Shown: one piece after another, positions 1 to 10,724 of the stretch
Layout of the letters: each line of letters starts with the position of its first letter
Numbering within the stretch: position 1 is the first letter of the stretch
Assembly (NCBI RefSeq): GCF_036711975.1
Contig: NC_091972.1
Span: forward strand, 11,785,001 to 11,849,000
From: Onthophagus taurus
Taxonomy: Eukaryota; Arthropoda; Insecta; Coleoptera; Scarabaeidae
DNA: 64,000 nucleotides
Reading direction: 5' to 3'
Notes under the pieces: generated by a model
The model's input: the letters and a program-made list of their open reading frames with translations, nothing else
Told to the model about the DNA's origin: nothing
The model's database searches: none
Program-made: the position numbers and the translations under genes

Positions 1-20
1 TACTAGATACTGTTTGCCGC
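1..20. repeat. Edge of a degenerate CTAGATACTG minisatellite
   Basis: The first bases read CTAGATACTGTTTGCCG-like sequence. This is the same unit as the 24-bp-type minisatellite in the odorant receptor intron near 21.2-21.4 kb. Only the right edge of the array lies in the window, so its length is unknown. Confidence 0.5.
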
Positions 21-304
21 TTCTGGTAGAGATGATAGAAAATAACCAAAATCTCTAATAATATATATATATAGCAGTATATAATTAATAAATTTTTGAT
101 AATAATCACGCATTTATCTTTATTATTGTCCACACTATTTAACCTATGAATCAAGTGGTTTATATTGCCAAATGTAATCTGGGAGGATATCTGCTTACTT
201 ATCAGTACTCGAATAGGCTAAATATGACATTGCTGTACAGTCCCGAGATTATCGTTTTTTTAATCTATAATTAAAACAAAGGCCAACCATTAGGTCCGAA
301 ACGA

Positions 305-312
305 TATAAATA
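305..312 (+). promoter_or_regulatory. TATA box of protease gene 1
   Basis: TATAAATA lies 39 bp before the ATG, a normal position for an insect gene with a short 5' UTR. Confidence 0.7.
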
Positions 313-350
313 CAACGATTTTTTTTAACGAGACATTAATTTCACTAATC

Positions 351-1349
351 ATGAAGGTATTAGCCGGTGTTTTGTTGTTAGCTGTTTTGGCTCAGGTAAA
401 AATTAACTTATTCGTAATTTGCATAAAAATAATTACTTTTTCATGCAGGCCATTGATGATGACTGGAGGACTATTACGCCCAGGAACGTCTACCCAAAAA
501 TCCCCATTTTTGAAGTTCCTGGTGGTGAAAGAATTGTTGGCGGTTATGAAGCAGCTCGTAACTCCATTCCGTACCAAGCTGGTCTTTTCATTACCACCCC
601 CGCCGGCACCTTCTTTTGCGGAGGATCTTTGATCTCTCCAACAACCATTTTAACCGCTGCTCATTGTGTCGATGGGTAAATGATCATGTTAATTTAAAAA
701 AAAATAATTTTGTGATTTATTTTTCTTTAATGTAGGGCTTCTTCCGTTCAAGTGAGACTTGGAGCTCACAGTGTATCTGCCGTTGAAAGTACTCAAGTTC
801 GTATAACATCAGAACGATTCACTGTCCATAGTGGATGGGACGCTGATACTTTATTCAATGACATTGCTTTGGTTCATCTTCCAGAAGCTGCACCAATAAA
901 CGGTAAAAAAAAATCAATGACTTTTTAAATTCTGGATTTATTTTTTTCTTTTTTCAGAAAACATCCAAACTATTCAATTACCATCTGGGGACACAAGCGA
1001 TTTTGCTGGTGTTTCCGCTAGAGTTAGTGGTTGGGGCAAAGATTCTGATCAAGCTGCTGGTATCAGCCCCGTTTTACGTTACGTTTTCGCCCCTGTTATC
1101 ACCAACTCTGAATGTAGCAACACTTTCGGATGGTACATTACATCCGGACACGTTTGTATTCGTGGTACTGGTGGAATTGGATCTTGCAGCGGTGACAGTG
1201 GTGGTCCATTGGTTGTTGATGGTGTTCAAATCGGTGTTGTCTCCTTTGGAGCAGCCGCTGGCTGTGAATTAGGTTACCCATCTGCTTTCACAAGAGTAAC
1301 ATCATTCCTTGATTGGATATCAAGTAACAGCGATGTTCTAATTAATTAG
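351..1349 (+). CDS. Secreted S1A serine protease 1 (brachyurin/chymotrypsin-like), active
   Basis: Four exons: 351-395, 449-675, 736-902, 958-1349, giving 276 aa. Exon 1 encodes only the signal peptide ([15 protein letters not shown]). A propeptide of about 28 residues with a DDDW motif leads to the activation site ER-IVGG near residue 44. The triad is complete: His in TAAHC near residue 87, Asp in NDIAL near 133, Ser in GDSGGP near 227. The S1 pocket has Gly at 189 and Ser at 226 (chymotrypsin numbering), so Arg/Lys (trypsin) specificity is unlikely; chymotrypsin- or elastase-like cleavage is the better guess. Intron phases are 0, 2 and 1, shared with its paralogues. Exons 2-4 and their introns are almost identical to gene 2, but exon 1 and the promoter are not. 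A gut digestive role is inferred from family and clustering. Confidence 0.93.
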
Positions 1350-1439
1350 ATTTTATATCTACTTTTTATTAAAATATATAATACAAATTTTTTTAAAATC
1401 GTGGTTTTGTTTTATTGATTGTATTCACTATTAACATTT

Positions 1440-2000
1440 CATATCTGAATTTATCTCATTTCGTTCTTTCGACAATTTGCTTCGCTTCAGTTGCAATTGA
1501 ACAGTACACATCTCATTTACAAGTGCCACAACACTCGAGTGAATGTGTTCTTTACCTATCAAAAATCTGTTTAAGCTAGCGAAAAGAGGTAAAAGGTGCC
1601 TTGTCGAACTCTATGGCCTTTTCAGTTATTTGTCGGATAACAAAGATGGCATCTATTGTTGTTTCCAGATCCTAGTTGCTGTTATTTCTTCTGATAGTAT
1701 TCTGTACACCAATTTGTAGATAGAAGTTCAGAGGCGAATTTCCTTATAATTACTTGGGTTTGTGTCTTCATCATTTTGAAGATTGATATTAGTATGCTAC
1801 ACCTTTATTGTTATATTATCTTTTTACTTTGGTAATTATGTTAAGCAGAGCATGTATTTCATCTCCACCATATTGAATCAGCTATTTTGTTATTTCGTCA
1901 ATACCGGGGAATTTACTGTTTTTCAACTTCTGGATTGTGTGTTGTATTCTTCCTTTGGAGAAGGAGAATCCCGGTTGAGCAACGTCTGCTTGAGGAGGTT
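1440..2000 (-). mobile_element. Decayed LINE fragment, reverse transcriptase part
   Basis: On the minus strand this reads as a broken reverse transcriptase. It includes a segment like LKNSKFPGIDEIT followed by YGGDEIHA, then DTNPSNYKEIRL, then a segment like FVIRQITEKAIEFDKAPF. These match the conserved order K(N)xxPGxDxI, NYRxISL and the region before the catalytic domain in non-LTR elements. Several stops and frameshifts show that it is old. The same element is present near 5.66-6.64 kb. RTE-like affinity is possible, but I cannot fix the clade by eye. Confidence 0.7.
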
Positions 2001-2995
2001 TCGTTTCATTGAGAAACGATGTTGAGAAAATCTTGTTTGGCAACAGAATGCCATCCTTTTAACTATTTTGTCCACATGGCCAAATCAAGCTGGCCGTCAC
2101 CCACGAAACTTCCACATCCTGCAAGTACTGCTACTACATAGAACTTTCCAACATATTTTGGTACATTTTACGATTATTGTTATTATTATTAACACCAACA
2201 TAATAATTACGAACACAACGGAGTTAATTGCTGTACAAAAATTTGTCAATTCAGTATTCAGTAGTCTCAGTACTATAACCCAGTACTATTGGTATTGGGA
2301 TTGAAGAATTAAGTTGTAAAAACCGTACAAAGGTTTCAAATTAAAAAGTTTAAAATAAGATTTTCAACGTAATTATGTTTTCAAAGCAACAACTCTACTC
2401 TCTTCATTCCTCACCAGTACAATTAGTTTAATGAGATAAAATTTTAGTACAAAAAGAAACTAAAAACAAATAACTTAATTTTTATATTTTATGAATTCTA
2501 TTCTTTTTTAATAAGATATTGTAATTTTCTGATTATCATAGATAGCTTTAATAAAATATTATCTAAAAATTAGAAGATAATGAAATATGTAACTAGATGA
2601 TTTACATCTTTCACTATCTTCTAATTTTGATAATTGCGAAATCTCGTTGGATCACAATGATAAAAAAAACTATTTCAATATTGCATTATATATTTATCTG
2701 CTATAAATCAAAACAAAGTTGTTGTGTATTTTAGAACATAAAAATGTTATCAAAAAACTATTGAATTCAAGCATCTTTTGTAAGTCCCCGTTAGAAATCA
2801 GTCAGCTTTATCAGAAACTATTTACGTAATGGTTTTTTTAATAAACTATATAAATGGCAAAGAAAGTCGAAATATTACAGTGAGTGCTTCATCGCTTTGT
2901 TGCAACCATGAAAGCTTTCTTCGCTGTTTTAGCCTTCGTGGCTATTGCTAATGTAAGTTGACACTGAAGTAACAAATTAATTTTTTCATCATACA
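1640..2995 (+). repeat. Duplicated block A: LINE relic, promoter and signal exon of gene 2
   Basis: Segments 1640-2000 and about 2385-2995 match about 6095-6445 and 6820-7385 closely. The match continues through the TATA region, 5' UTR, exon 1 and most of intron 1 of gene 2 and gene 4, and ends in intron 1. Between the two matching segments the copies differ by indels. About 2030-2380 has no other recognised content. Confidence 0.75.
2847..2854 (+). promoter_or_regulatory. TATA box of protease gene 2
   Basis: TATATAAA, followed about 25-30 bp later by an initiator-like ACAGTG. It lies within promoter sequence nearly identical to that of gene 4. Confidence 0.7.
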
Positions 2996-3928
2996 ATTTG
3001 CATAAAAATACTTATTTTTTCATTCAGGCCATTGATGATGACTGGAGGACTATCACGCCCAGGAATGTCTACCCAAAAATCCCCATTTCTAAAGTTCGTG
3101 GTGGTGAAAAAATTGTTGGCGGTTATGAAGCAGCTCGTAACTCCATTCCGTACCAAGCTGGTCTTTCCATTACCACCCCAGCCGGCACCTTCTTTTGCGG
3201 AGGATCTTTGATCTCTCCAACAACCATTTTAACCGCTGCTCATTGTGTCGATGGGTAAATGATCATGTTAATTAAAAAAAAAATAATTTTGTGATTTATT
3301 TCTCTTTAATGTAGGGCTTCTTCCGTTCAAGTGAGACTTGGAGCTCACAATGTATCTGCCGTTGAAAATACTCAAGTACGTATCACATCACAACAATTCA
3401 CTGTCCATAGTGGATGGGACTCTGAAAATTTATTCAATGACATTGCTTTGGTTCATCTTCCAGAAGCTGCACCAATAAACGGTAAAAAAATCAATGACAT
3501 TTTAAATTCTAGATTTATTAATTCTTCTTTTTTCAGAAAACATCCAAACTGTTCAATTGCCATCTGGGGACTCAGGCGATTTTGCTGGTGTTACCGCTAG
3601 AGTTAGTGGTTGGGGCAAAGATTCTGACCAAGCTGCTGGTATCAGCCCCGTTTTACGTTACGTTTTCGCCCCTGTTATCACCAACTCTGAATGTAGCAAC
3701 ACTTTCGGATGGTACATCACATCCGGACACGTTTGTATTCGTGGTACTGGTGGAATTGGATCTTGCAGCGGTGATAGTGGTGGTCCATTGGTTGTTGATG
3801 GTGTTCAAATCGGTGTTGTCTCTTTTGGAGCAGCCGATGGCTGTGAATTAGGTTACCCATCTGCTTTCACAAGAGTAACCTCATTCCTTGATTGGATTTC
3901 AAGTAACAGCGATATTCTACTTAATTAG
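2908..3928 (+). CDS. Secreted S1A serine protease 2, active; chimeric paralogue
   Basis: Exons 2908-2952, 3028-3254, 3315-3481 and 3537-3928 encode 276 aa. The signal exon [15 protein letters not shown] is nearly that of gene 4, while exons 2-4 differ only slightly from gene 1. The switch falls in intron 1 near position 2995. The propeptide has DDDW, activation is at EK-IVGG, and the triad (TAAHC, NDIAL, GDSGGP) is intact with Gly189 and Ser226. The activation residue is Lys, so a trypsin-like enzyme could activate it. The 3' UTR also matches gene 1 for roughly 130 bp past the stop. It is probably a secreted digestive enzyme driven by the gene-4 type promoter. Confidence 0.93.
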
Positions 3929-4209
3929 ATTTTATGTATACTTTTTGTTAAAATATATAGTACAATTTTTTTAAAAATCGGGGTTGGGTTTTATTTATTG
4001 TATTCACGATTAGCATTTTATATCTGAATTTATCTCATTTTGTTGACAAGATTCGTAATTTCAAACATTATTAAATTAATGGAGAGAAACATTATTTTGC
4101 GAAACGTAATGATGCGAGTTTTAGTAAAGTCCCGCGTTTATCATCTTATCTATCGACGTTACTAAAATAAAGACATGATGGGGAAATACAAATTAAAAAT
4201 TTAATTTGA

Positions 4210-4217
4210 TATAAATA
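4210..4217 (+). promoter_or_regulatory. TATA box of protease gene 3
   Basis: TATAAATA lies 43 bp before the ATG of gene 3. Confidence 0.65.
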
Positions 4218-4252
4218 CGAACATTTTTTTTTCTTTACTTTAATATCCAACG

Positions 4253-5358
4253 ATGAATGTGGTAGTTAGTATCGTTTTCTTTGCGATTTCCACGCAGGTA
4301 ACTAAAAACTAAGTATTTCCTAAACTACACATTTTTTTAACAAATCTTATCTTAAATAGGCGTTTACTATTGATTGGTTCAAAATAAAGAGGTCTGATCC
4401 ACAATTTATTTTACAATTTCTAAAGAATCATCATGACAAAATTGTAGGAGGGGAAGAAGCCGAACCCCATTCAATACCATACCAAGTGGGACTTATAATC
4501 AGTTATAATGAATATAGTAGTTTCTGTGGGGGTTCTTTGATTTCAGAAAATACCGTTCTAACTGCAGCTCATTGCATTAATGGGTAAAATTAATAACAAT
4601 AAAAAATATAAAATATAATTTTAAAACTGTTGCAGATCAAGTAATTTTCAAGTTATTCTCGGTGCCCATAATATAAATTTATGGGAAGAATCCCAACAAC
4701 TAATTACATCCAATAATTACACTGTTCATGAAAAATGGGACCAAAATACTTTACAAAATGATATTGCTCTTATACATTTACCAACCTCTGCGAAATTAAA
4801 CGGTAAGTCATTCTTATCTTTTCCGAGATAAAAATGAATTAAAAAAATATTTTAGAATATGTACAAATTATTCGGTTACCATCAAGAAGTGAAACAAGTG
4901 ATTTCGCCGGTAAACGTGCCAGAGTTAGCGGTTGGGGAAAAGCTTCAGATTCAGCCACAGGAATAAGCCCAACTTTACGTTTTGTTAACGTGGTGGTAAC
5001 CACAAATGAATTTTGCGAGTATTGGTATAAAGGTTACATAACTGAAATACACATTTGTACGGATGGTGGTGGTGGATATGGTGCTTGCGGTGGCGATAGC
5101 GGTGGTCCTTTGGTCTTGTACGAACAATTAGTAAGGTTCGATATGAATCAAATCAGCTAAAGTCTCAATTCTGCATTACAATTTTAGATTGGCGTGGCTT
5201 CCTTTAGCGTCTCTTTGGGTTGTGAGGTAGATTGGCCTTCTGGATATCAAAGAGTTACATCTCACCTTGATTGGATTGAAGATAATTCGGATGTAGTAAT
5301 TGGTATATCATCCACTACAACAACAACTACGTCTACACCATATTCATATAACAAATAG
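4253..5358 (+). CDS. Secreted S1A serine protease 3 with Thr-rich tail, active
   Basis: Five exons: 4253-4297, 4360-4583, 4636-4802, 4856-5130, 5188-5358, total 882 nt and 293 aa. The signal peptide is [13 protein letters not shown], the propeptide contains TIDW, and activation is at DK-IVGG. The triad is complete (TAAHC, NDIAL, GGDSGGP). The S1 pocket has Gly189, Ala190 and Ser226. It has an extra phase-0 intron after YEQL, shared in this window only with the SPH at 9437-10456. After the final helix the protein continues about 17 residues with a run of Thr and Ser, a likely O-glycosylated tail that its neighbours lack. An AATAAA signal lies about 8 bp after the stop. Protein identity to genes 1 and 2 is clearly lower than between those two. 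Confidence 0.92.
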
Positions 5359-5659
5359 ATGAACTAATAAAAACACGATTGTTTTGTAGTTTATGCCTCG
5401 ATTTTAATAAAATTAATTATTATAACTTATTTGATAATTTTATGTTTAATATTTCTTTTTGCTATTTTTTGTTTATATTATGTTGTTTTAAAGCTGACAC
5501 AATAATTGTGGTGGGTGTAAAATGACTGTGTTCGTTTGTACAGGAATATGTCTTACTGAAAAAATGAGACTGTTACTTCTTGTATTGGATTCTTTTAGGC
5601 TTGTATCTAATCACATCGTATACTATTGTTAACTATACAAATAAAACAGTACAGGAATT

Positions 5660-6640
5660 TGCTTAATCTTTCAAGGTTTGGTCCCATACGGTTTTCTCTC
5701 TCTACGATTTTCGGCAATCTGTGTTTTGGCATTCTCCAGATATGTCCTACAGTCCACATTTTCCCCTGATGTCTTCGCTTCTCAAGTGGTCTAGGAGAGA
5801 GTAGCCAATTCGAAGAGGTTTCACCTCTGTGGTTCTGAGAAGCCTTTTGGGTGTTTTGCTTTCCATGCTTGTTTCAATGGCGTATGTTATCGTCGATCTT
5901 AGAATCGTCTAATAAATCCTCTCCTTACTTTGTTCCTCCATACTACATTTCTTGTGGTTTCTGTTCTGACTTGTTCTTTCAGGTCTCTACTGCTAGTGAT
6001 ATTTGCTCCGAGATGTTTCAATCGCATGTCCTGATGTAGCGCGATTGTAAACTACTAGCTTACATCTCCTTAGTACCTGGCTACTACTCGCCCTAAGATA
6101 GCATCTATTATTGTTTGCAGATTCTAGTTGCTGTTATTTCTTCTGATAGCATTCTGTACACCAATTTTTAAATAAAAATTCAGAGACTAATTCCCTTATA
6201 ATAACTTGGGTTTGTCTCTTCGCCCTTTTGAAGATTGATATTAGTATGCTACAAATTTACTGAGATGTTATCTTTTTACTTTTGATAATTATCTTAAACA
6301 AGGCATGTATTTCATCTCCACCATATTTAATCAGCTAATTTGTTATTGCGTCAATACCTGGGGATTCATTCTGGATTGTGTGTTTTATTCTTCCTTTGGA
6401 GAAGGAAAATCCCGGTTGAGCAACGTCTGGTTGAGGAGGTTCTGTGTATTTCTCGTTTTCTGACATGTCTTCCTATAACTTTTTGAAGTATTTTTTCCAA
6501 TTTTGCCATCTTTATATTTGTGATCTGTATGAACTCGGTTGCTCTGGTTTCGTTCTGTTTCCTAATACATTCCAGATTTTTCCAGAAAGTTTTTTGATTG
6601 ACTGGATGTTTACGTTTATTCTATTTCCCACTATTTTGTA
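5660..6640 (-). mobile_element. Decayed LINE, reverse transcriptase and C-terminal parts
   Basis: On the minus strand, 6430-6100 gives a broken reverse transcriptase with KGEETNPSYYKGISL, the NYRGISL-type motif. Lower coordinates (about 6040-5690) give the typical LINE C-terminal part, including RLKHLGANITSSRDLKEQVR and VWRNKVRRG. Many stops are present. The C-terminal family matches the tails found near 14.0 and 18.0 kb. It is the second copy of the relic at 1.44-2.0 kb and part of the same duplicated block. Confidence 0.7.
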
Positions 6641-7385
6641 GTGGACTCTTCTCCCTAGTCTGCAGAAGTCTGTCATTGTTGTAATTTATGTTGTCGATTC
6701 TTGCTTCGATCTTTTTATGTATCAGGAATGTTAAGAGAATATTTCCAGATATTAACCTTACTGAAGAATGGAACTAAATTATCACTCTTTAAAAGAGTAC
6801 ACTTTTCTCTATTCAAAATCAACAACTCTCACCAGTCTAATTACTTTAATGAGATGGATTAATAAGAAATTAAGAAATAACTTAATTTTTATATTCAATG
6901 AATTCAACTTTTTTTTAATGACATATTGAAATTTTCTGATTATCATAGATAGATTTCATAAAATATTATCTAAAAATTAGAAGATTATGAAAGATGTAAA
7001 TCATCCAGATGATAATTGCGAAATCTTGTTAGATCACAATGATAAAATAAAACTATTTCGATATTGCATTGTATCTTTATCTGCTATAAATCAAAATATA
7101 GTTGTTGGGTATTTTAGAACATAAAAAAAGTTATCAAAAAACTATTGTATTCAAGGATCTTTTATAAATCCCCATTATAAATCAGCCAAAACAGCGTTAT
7201 CAGAAACTACTTGTGTAATTTTTTTTTTAATAAACTATATAAATGGTAAAGAAAGTCGAAATATTACAGTGAGTGCTTCATCGCTTTGTTGCAACCATGA
7301 AAGCTTTCTTAGCTGTTTTAGCCTTCGTGGCTATTGCCAATGTAAGTTGAAACTTTAAGTAATAAATTAATTTTTTCATCATACA
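6095..7385 (+). repeat. Duplicated block B: LINE relic, promoter and signal exon of gene 4
   Basis: This is the partner of the block at 1640-2995. Similarity ends inside intron 1 of gene 4. Gene 2 continues from that point with gene-1 sequence, whereas gene 4 has its own exon 2. Confidence 0.75.
7236..7243 (+). promoter_or_regulatory. TATA box of protease gene 4
   Basis: TATATAAA, in the same context as the gene 2 TATA box, with the same ACAGTGAGTGCTTCATCG start region downstream. Confidence 0.7.
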
Positions 7386-8262
7386 TTTTTATTGTTGTAG
7401 GCTTCCAGTGATGTTGACTGGAGTAATGTTAAAAGACACAATCTTATGCCAAGAATGCCAGCTAACTTCTGGGATTTGCCCAAAAACAGAATTGTTGGAG
7501 GTCAAGAAGCTGTTCCAAACTCCATTAAATATCAAGCTGCCTTAAGAGTTACGGTTGGTACTGAAAATTACTTCTGTGGAGCTTCCCTCATCTCCACACG
7601 TTACCTTTTAACCGCCGCTCATTGTGTTGATGGGTATGTTAAAACACTATCAATAATTTTGTAGTAAGCTAATTGGTTTTTATCTTTTCTCATAAAGTGC
7701 TTCCGAAATCCAAGTTACTTTGGGGGCTCATAAAATTAATGAAGCTGAAGATACTCAAGTAAAAATTACCACCGATGCTTATACAATGCACTCTGGTTGG
7801 GATGCTACCCAAATCATTAACGATATTGCCGTCATCGATTTGAAACAAGAAATCGAATTAACCGAAAATATCCAACCCGTTAATTTGCCAACATACGCTG
7901 ATGTCGCCAATGAGTTTACTGATTCAGTAGCTCGCGTCAGCGGATGGGGATTGGATTCTGACAGTTCCGACAGCATTAGCCCCGTTCTTAGAGAAGTTTA
8001 TGCTACCGTAATTAGTAACTTAGTTTGCAACATCAGCTATTTAGGACAAATCCACAACAGCAATATCTGTACTGGTGGATCTGGTGGAGTTGGATCTTGC
8101 AGTGGAGACAGCGGTGGTCCTCTCGTTCACAATGACAAATTGATTGGTATTGTTTCTTTCGGACTTGCCATCGGTTGCGAAGTTGGATGGCCATCTGCTT
8201 TCACTCGTGTTACTACTTATTTGGATTGGATTCAAGCTCATTCTGATGTTATAATCCATTAG
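7297..8262 (+). CDS. Secreted S1A serine protease 4, active
   Basis: Three exons: 7297-7341, 7401-7633, 7698-8262, 280 aa. The signal peptide is [15 protein letters not shown]; the propeptide has DVDW, and activation is at NR-IVGG near residue 46. The triad is intact: TAAHC near residue 89, NDIAV, and GDSGGP. Gly189 and Ser226 suggest chymotrypsin- or elastase-like specificity. The phase-1 intron after the Asp exon, present in genes 1-3, is missing, so the Asp and Ser regions share one exon. The same fusion is seen in the proteases at 24.1 and 27.6 kb. AATAAA lies about 25 bp past the stop. Confidence 0.93.
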
Positions 8263-8690
8263 AAAATTTGAAAAAAAATTTACAATAATAAATATTCTTG
8301 TTAAATGATTTTAATATTTTATTCGATTTATATAAATCCTCACGATATGTAATTTTAAGTGTTTATTACATAACTGCACATGGCCTCAATTTTGTGTAAT
8401 AATATCGTGATTTTTATCATTATAAAGTGTTTGTCAAAAAAAAGTTTAATTTTTGATTGAATCTTATCGTTATCAGGATTATTTATTAAAACAACAAACC
8501 TCTAATTCAAGAACTAAATGTATTACCTTTTTCAAATCCAACAGATATGAATATTTTTGATTATAATGTGATTTATCGACTTAAGTCTTACCAAGTTTTG
8601 AAATATAACAAATACACGAAATTGTAGGCAGGCTTTAGTAATTTCTGTCTCATACTATTGCAAGTTTTCCTATAATTGTTGCTATTATAT
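8263..8690. other. AT-rich spacer between convergent genes
   Basis: Gene 4 ends here and the next gene faces it from the other side. Apart from the gene 4 polyadenylation signal I see no coding or repeat structure. Confidence 0.6.
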
Positions 8691-9240
8691 ATTCCATAAT
8701 GAAATGTGATCAAAATTCAGCATCGTATACTATCACTCGTACCGCCACTGATATAGTGCTGTATCGCAAGTGATGCGCAACCCTGTGGGTATCCTGAACT
8801 TACACCAGCCAGCCGTACAACATTATTGAATTAGCAATATGCATCAGCAATACTGTAAAGATCCCCCAGGTCTTTCCTGCTATAATTTTTGCTTTTACAG
8901 TCATAACCATTAGCTCCAGTAGCACATGGAGTCTTATGAGCAGCTGTAATTCTGTTGGAGTCTTGATGCAGTAGTGTATTCCACGATCGGTAAGATCTAG
9001 ACGTTCAGCACATCTCATAAAGATGTTGAATAGCAGAGAAGAGAGTTCAGACCTTTGTAGCAGCACTCCTGCAGTCATGGTCTTGCCCGTAGATTGGTGA
9101 TACTCAACTTTGATTTGGAACATTCTTCCACATAAGAATGACCAAACAAGTTATAGCATGAAGCACAATAAGCATCTTGAATTGCTCATAATGCCACGCC
9201 TTGTCGGACGTCTTGGATATGTCTAAAAATGCTATTGACT
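8690..9240 (-). mobile_element. Decayed LINE fragment, reverse transcriptase palm region
   Basis: The minus strand encodes a piece with SELSSLLFNIFM, like the xQGxxLSPLLFNIFM motif of non-LTR reverse transcriptases, embedded in an open stretch at 8800-9123. No full element or catalytic YxDD-type box was found. It looks like an old 5'- and 3'-truncated copy. Confidence 0.5.
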
Positions 9241-9436
9241 CTCTTTTTGGTGTAGTTTTGGGGTCAAAATGGGTGTCTCTTTTTCATAATAAATTTGTAA
9301 CAGTAACAATAAGCCTTTTTAAACCCTTGTGCTATACTGACATCTATAATTTGTTAGCGTGAAAATGAATTGGGTGACCACTTTTATTGATAACTTTTAA
9401 AATAAAATTTTTACAAACAACTGAAAAATCTAATTA

Positions 9437-10456
9437 TTATTTATTAATAACCACATCGGAATGATTTTCAATCCATTCAAAATATGATGTAACTCTTGTG
9501 TATGCTGTTGGCCATCCCACTTCACATCCCGCAGAACTTGCGAATGACACAATTCCGATCTGATTAATAAAAAAATATTTTTACTCCAATTTTTATATTG
9601 TGAAATCATCAATATTACCAATTGGTCATCAAATATTAATGGTCCACCTGAATCCCCTCTACATGACCCAACCCCATCAACTCCACTCGTACAAATATGC
9701 CCGGGAGTTACATAAGTTCCGTAATAAAAAATACAATTTGCATTGGACATAATTTCAACGTCAACTGAACGTAAAACTTGACTCATTGAATTTGCAGCGT
9801 CAGAATCGCGACCCCAACCACTTACAACAGCCCATTCGCCTGAAAACGTTGTGTCTTTATCAGCTCTTCCCGGTAAACTAACCGGCTTGATATAATCTGA
9901 AAGAAGAATTAGTTATTTTTTAAAAACATTGAAAATTTGAATAATACTATTTGGTGTTATTGCTGATGGAAGAAGAATCGTAGCAATATCGTTCGTTAAA
10001 CTTGTACTATTCCAATCACCATGAATGTTAAATTGAGTCGATGTTAATCTTACTTGAGTCGATTCTTCTTGATTTACTTTATGAGCTCCTAATCTTACTT
10101 CAACGCTTGTAGAACTATAAAAGAATCATAAAAATGTATCCATTTTATAATTAATATCTTACGATTCTAAACAATTTGCGCTGGTTAAAACATATTTGGT
10201 TGAAATAAGAACACCTCCGCAAAGATATAAGCCGGTTGGTTTTGTAATAAATAATCCAGCCATATAGGGAATGGAATTTGCTGATACTTCATCACCTCCA
10301 ACGATTTTACTCTCTAAATGAGTTGGTTTCAAAAATGTTAGTGATGACAAAACATTCTAAAAAAATAAATTTCTACAGTACATATATATAAAATTAATTT
10401 TTACATACCTTTGTGCAACAAAGAATCCCTAAACATACATAAAAGAGGAACAACAT
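9437..10456 (-). CDS. Serine protease homologue (His57 to Asn), SPH-A
   Basis: Five exons read leftward: 10456-10409, 10356-10163, 10114-9948, 9896-9619, 9559-9437, giving 269 aa. The signal peptide is [14 protein letters not shown]. The propeptide is short, with activation at SK-IVGG. The His motif reads TSANC instead of TAAHC, so the catalytic base is Asn. Asp (NDIAT) and Ser (RGDSGGP) remain. It should fold like an S1A protease but not cleave peptides, so a binding or regulatory role is inferred. The fifth intron, phase 0 after DDQL, is shared with gene 3. Two 5' fragments of this gene lie at 12.0-12.3 and 15.5-16.1 kb, and the first also lacks the His region. A TATAAAA lies about 39 bp before the ATG. 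Confidence 0.88.
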
Positions 10457-10494
10457 TGTGTTCTGCTTCGAAAACTTTTTTTAAATAACTCAAT

Positions 10495-10501
10495 TTTTAT
10501 A
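10495..10501 (-). promoter_or_regulatory. TATA box of SPH-A
   Basis: TATAAAA on the minus strand, conserved in both truncated copies of the gene (12300-12306 and 16170-16176). Confidence 0.6.
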
Positions 10502-10724
10502 GGGTTTATTTTATTTTTGAGGAGTGCCGATAAAAAGATCCAACAAAATTATTGATTAAGAACGAAGGAGATAGCATCAAATACTCAATTTATACCCAAT
10601 TATTATTGTTAAAGATAAAAAGAAATAACACAAAATATTTTATAATCATTTATTTAAAAGTGTTTTCTTTCATATTTTAGAACAGTACAAACATTTTATT
10701 AAAACATTTCTTTTGCAATTAATT

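Noticed and set aside
1003-1272. Open frame of 89 codons on the + strand, and its twin at 3582-3851
   Set aside because: It is an out-of-frame shadow of the last exon of proteases 1 and 2. The real frame contains GDSGGP.
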